Of a DNA stretch of 64,000 nucleotides, positions 60,800 through 64,000 are shown one piece after another; position 1 is the first letter of the stretch; every line of letters starts with the position of its first letter. Made by a program: the position numbers and the translations under genes. This DNA comes from JAABVY01 sp964627935 (GTDB lineage Bacteria; Zixibacteria; MSB-5A5; JAABVY01): assembly GCA_964627935.1 (NCBI GenBank), contig CAZVLB010000011.1, forward strand, positions 1-64,000, written 5' to 3'. Under the pieces are notes generated by a model. That model was not told the origin of the DNA, did not search any database, and saw only the letters and a program-made list of their open reading frames with translations.

Positions 60800-62158
60800 C
60801 TATTTATTGTCCAGATTGCAATTTTCCATGATCTTCATAAGACCCGGTCGCGAAACTTTCATCTGGCGGGCAGTTTCTGAAATATTGCCATTGTTCATTG
60901 CAAGCAAATTTGAAATGTACTCGCGTTGAAATTTTCTTAACACATGATTCTTGGCTTCATCATAGCTGTCGAACGACTGTTCCCGGGTGGGCCTGATAAG
61001 ATGAAAATCTTCGGCCTGCAGTTTAGGGCCTTCGCAATGTACAATCGCGTTTTCAATACAGTTTGCCAGCTCACGTACATTGCCCGGCCAATCATAAGCC
61101 AATAATGGCTTAAGAGCGTTGGCCTCAATACCCTCTATACTCTTTTTCATTTCTGCCGATTTGATGTTTATGAAATGTTCAATCAGCAATTTAAGGTCTT
61201 CTTTTCGATCTTTTAATGGAGGAATGTTTATGGTAGTTACATTGAGACGGTAATAAAGGTCCTCGCGCAGTATACCATCAGAAATAGCTCTGTTCAAATC
61301 CCTGTTTGTCGAAGCCAGTATTCGACCTTTGAACTCTAAAGGACTATTACCACCGACTCTTTCGAATTCTTTTTCCTGCAATACACGTAAAAGTTTGGCC
61401 TGGAGGTCAATTGAGATTTCCGTAATTTCATCCAGAAATAAAGTTCCCGATCCGACAATTTCGAATTTGCCCATGCGCCTTTTGAGGGCACCGGTAAAAG
61501 CCCCTTTTTCATGCCCGAACAATTCGCTTTCGAATAATTCACCCGATAAAGCCGCACAGTTGACCGCCACGAAAGGCTCCATATTATGATCAGACAACTT
61601 GTGTATATTTCTTGCGACCAGTTCCTTGCCGGTACCGCTCTGGCCATAGATCAGCACATTGGATCTCACTCTGGCCAGCTTCAGGATTTCATTTTTAATT
61701 TTTCGCATGGCCGGGCTTTCGCCTACAAGCTCGCCAGTAAAACTCTGCAATTCGGATTCGAGCAGATCGAGGCGGATGTTTTTGCGGCTCTCGGAAATAG
61801 CACGTTGAATCGACAATTTCAATTTACCCATATTAGGGCTTTTACCGACATAATCTGAAGCCCCCAGTTGCATGGCCTTGACGATTGTGTCGATAGCATG
61901 ATCCGCGGTAACCATGATAACCGGGAGATAGGGCCATTCCGAGCGTATTTTCTTTAAAAGCTGGAGACCATTGATATCCGCCCCCAGGTCAATATCCAGA
62001 AAGACAAGCTCAATATTACTGGTATCCAAAACTCGACAGGCTTCTTCAGGCGAGGAGGTAGAATTACAGATTGCCTTGGATGGTAACAGCAGCTTGAAAT
62101 CCTCCACAAATTCCGGATCATCATCGACAATAAGAATCCTCGGGCTTGAATCATTCAT
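60800..62158 (-). CDS. NtrC-family sigma-54-dependent response regulator 3
   Basis: The 452-residue regulator has a receiver (ILIVDDDPEFVED, phospho-acceptor in VFLDIDLG, VTADHAIDT). The AAA+ domain has YGQSGTGKE, GHEKGAFTGA and LFLDEITEIS, and a Fis-type helix-turn-helix ends the protein (ISETARQMKVSRPGLMKIME). Unlike regulators 1 and 2 it has the standard VNCAALSGELFESELFGHE wording, so it is a more distant paralogue. The start overlaps the end of the kinase gene by several bases. Its expected target is the -24/-12 site at 60581. Confidence 0.92.
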   Translation of the reverse strand: MNDSSPRILIVDDDPEFVEDFKLLLPSKAICNSTSSPEEACRVLDTSNIELVFLDIDLGADINGLQLLKKIRSEWPYLPVIMVTADHAIDTIVKAMQLGASDYVGKSPNMGKLKLSIQRAISESRKNIRLDLLESELQSFTGELVGESPAMRKIKNEILKLARVRSNVLIYGQSGTGKELVARNIHKLSDHNMEPFVAVNCAALSGELFESELFGHEKGAFTGALKRRMGKFEIVGSGTLFLDEITEISIDLQAKLLRVLQEKEFERVGGNSPLEFKGRILASTNRDLNRAISDGILREDLYYRLNVTTINIPPLKDRKEDLKLLIEHFINIKSAEMKKSIEGIEANALKPLLAYDWPGNVRELANCIENAIVHCEGPKLQAEDFHLIRPTREQSFDSYDEAKNHVLRKFQREYISNLLAMNNGNISETARQMKVSRPGLMKIMENCNLDNK

Positions 62159-63998
62159 CATCTACCACCTTTAAGGTCATGCTGACCATGGCGCCGGGAG
62201 CATGCTCTCTGTTTTGGATCTTGATCTGTGCGCCGAATTTACTTGCTGCCTGGCGAATATACCAGAGTCCATAACCACCATCCTTCGATTTCGTTGAATA
62301 GCCGCGCTCAAAAATCTTATCCGGATTTTCTACAGGGATTCCATGCCCGCTGTCTTTCAGCCTGAATATTACGCGATTATCGTGAAATTCCAGTTCCATT
62401 TTAAGTGATTTTGAATCGGCCTCTTTCATTGCAGAACATGCGTTATTTATCAGCTCCTCGATGACTGCTTCCAGATCTTCCTGTGCGAACAGGACTTTCT
62501 GACGTATATCACCGCATGTTCGAAAATCCTCCAGTTTGACTCCATGCTCCTGTAAGTTGCCCTTTGATGCATTTAATACTGCCAGCAATGCCTGCAGCAC
62601 ATCACATGCAAAATGTGCATGGATCTTGCGGCGAATTGATCGAATTCCAGTTTTTATTTTTTCAATACTTTCAGGAATTGCATGTCTAAATATTGATTCT
62701 GCCTTTTCCGGATCTACCATGCTGTCAAGTTGCTTTTTGGCAGCCTCAAGAGTCTCCAAATCTGTACGAAATTCACTAAATGGACGAGCATGAATAATCA
62801 AATTCTCCAGCTGTCCTTTGCTGTATGAATGATAGGATTCAGAAGCAGATTGCAGACGCGGCATTAGCTTTCGAGCCGATTCTTCATCATCAGGATAATT
62901 TCCGAAAAGCAGCGCTATCCTGTTCAGGTTCTTTCCGGCCATCTGACCATGGTCAAATGTGTTGATTACAGTGAGAAGTTTATCATACTCCAGGTGACCG
63001 GTATTTTTCTTCTTCGTTTTTGGCAGCCATTTGCCTGATTGAATAATCAGGATACCCAGGATGATTCCCAATCCGAACACACCTAAAACGACAGGCCAGC
63101 TGAATGACCTTACTACATCTGTAATATCGGGAACTGGAGGAGGAGTATTGCTGACCTCAAAAATATGGAGCTTATATACTCTCTCAGCACTTACATCGGT
63201 TTCCTTGCTTGTTAATACAGCGATACAGCTTTGATTAAATGGTGTAAAAAACGATTCGGTCCTGATAATCTTTCGTTTTTCACCAAGGGATTTTTTCATG
63301 ATAACATTTAAGTCATGATCAAGTATTGCGAGAGTATCCTGGTAAAAGGCGATTATTTCAGGATAACCATCAGGAACAGGGCTTATGTCGGCCACAGTTT
63401 TAACGGAATAGTACCTAAGGCCGGCAGATTTCATTTTTCTCAGATTAGCGGCGTTCCAAACCGAGATTGAGTCGCAAACTATCAGTTCCTTGATACTATC
63501 GAGGTCAAGATCAGCAAGCATCAGTTGGTTAAAACTCTCCTCGGGATCAAATGTGCGGTGCATCAGGAGCTTGCCATCGGAGGCGCGATGTTTCTCCAGA
63601 ATCCTGATATGATCCTCGAATTCGTCTTCATTGCCAAGAGTCTGAATACGGCTGTAATATAATTCTAATGATCCATTGCCGTCATAATCTCCCGCCAGAA
63701 GCTTACTGGCATGAACCTTAAAATTATCATTAAGATCATCACTCCAGATAACCGTGCCATCATGATCGATCAGCAGTACCGTTGAGGATCTGTCGCCAAT
63801 ACCGTTAATCTCATTGCATCCGTTACCGGTGACAAAAGACTTGCAGAAGATCTCATCCAGACCATCATTATCTATGTCAGTAATGTAGAAATTGCCCAGA
63901 TTACCTCCGGAGAGAAACTTCCATTTCAGCTTTCCCGAAGGATAGTCATAGACAAATATTCCCCTGGGATAACAATCATATCCCACACTCGAGTGCAC
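62151..63998 (-). CDS. Sensor histidine kinase 3, 5' end outside the window
   Basis: At least 615 residues are present; the N-terminus is beyond position 64000. The visible sensor has FG-GAP/VCBS-like blades (YITDIDNDGLDEIFCKSF, LAGDYDGNGSLELYY, MLADLDLDSIKELIVCD). A membrane helix (VLGVFGLGIILGILII) and a helical linker follow. The ATPase domain shows EELINNACSAMKEA (N box), LKDSGHGIPVENPDKIFERG and KDGGYGLWYIRQ (G2). A standard HExRN-type H box is absent; the likely phospho-accepting His lies in KIHAHFACDVLQALLAVLN. Its regulator follows with a short overlap, so the two are a coupled pair. Confidence 0.85.
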   Translation of the reverse strand: MHSSVGYDCYPRGIFVYDYPSGKLKWKFLSGGNLGNFYITDIDNDGLDEIFCKSFVTGNGCNEINGIGDRSSTVLLIDHDGTVIWSDDLNDNFKVHASKLLAGDYDGNGSLELYYSRIQTLGNEDEFEDHIRILEKHRASDGKLLMHRTFDPEESFNQLMLADLDLDSIKELIVCDSISVWNAANLRKMKSAGLRYYSVKTVADISPVPDGYPEIIAFYQDTLAILDHDLNVIMKKSLGEKRKIIRTESFFTPFNQSCIAVLTSKETDVSAERVYKLHIFEVSNTPPPVPDITDVVRSFSWPVVLGVFGLGIILGILIIQSGKWLPKTKKKNTGHLEYDKLLTVINTFDHGQMAGKNLNRIALLFGNYPDDEESARKLMPRLQSASESYHSYSKGQLENLIIHARPFSEFRTDLETLEAAKKQLDSMVDPEKAESIFRHAIPESIEKIKTGIRSIRRKIHAHFACDVLQALLAVLNASKGNLQEHGVKLEDFRTCGDIRQKVLFAQEDLEAVIEELINNACSAMKEADSKSLKMELEFHDNRVIFRLKDSGHGIPVENPDKIFERGYSTKSKDGGYGLWYIRQAASKFGAQIKIQNREHAPGAMVSMTLKVVDDE

Positions 63999-64000
63999 CA

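Overview
The window looks like a chromosomal segment from an uncultured member of the Fibrobacteres-Chlorobi-Bacteroidetes superphylum, most like candidate division Zixibacteria. This is an inference from protein style: paired dockerin-type motifs of the form VNVSDAVWIINYVF, a 'YPNPFNPET' C-terminal sorting-type domain, FISUMP, SBBP and thrombospondin type-3 repeats in secreted proteins, and many sigma-54 activators. No rRNA or intact tRNA is present.

Region 1 (1 to about 16,860) is a mobile, defence-rich island. It carries a large serine recombinase that appears to abut a disrupted gene, a short collagen-like secreted protein, SSB, and an ArdC-like antirestriction protein. Then comes one tightly packed eight-gene minus-strand operon (16,514 to 4,761) behind a good sigma-70 promoter: AbiEi, AbiEii, HsdR, a HEPN-like protein, a fused HsdM-HsdS, a membrane-anchored HerA-type ATPase and two PD-(D/E)XK nuclease-fold proteins. 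The island ends at the 3' half of a tRNA-Met gene (16,816-16,857), cut at the anticodon loop, which looks like an attachment-site remnant.

Region 2 (about 17,125-36,100) holds two consecutive cassettes with the same plan: a periplasmic-sensing histidine kinase, an NtrC-type activator, a -24/-12-like promoter, and a very large secreted protein. The secreted proteins are a GH5-type glycosidase and a 2,392-residue mosaic. A third cassette with the same plan lies on the minus strand at the right end (64,000 to 54,102), where the sigma-54-like site precedes an operon of a lone receiver, a lipoprotein, a TPR membrane protein and three exported proteins.

Region 3 (36,412-46,899) is a complete type I-C CRISPR-Cas locus (cas3-cas5c-cas8c-cas7c-cas4-cas1-cas2) followed by a 38-repeat array. 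Several spacers are duplicated, overlap one another or are synonymous variants, and five of them encode MORN-like repeat peptides.

Region 4 (46,947-53,953) contains a secreted peptidylarginine-deiminase-family enzyme with a dockerin tail, a lipoprotein with an HEXXH metalloprotease motif, and a PerR-KatG peroxide-defence pair.

The strongest candidates for undescribed biology are the composite AbiE / type I R-M / HEPN / HerA / nuclease operon and the triplicated kinase-NtrC-sigma54-secretome cassette.
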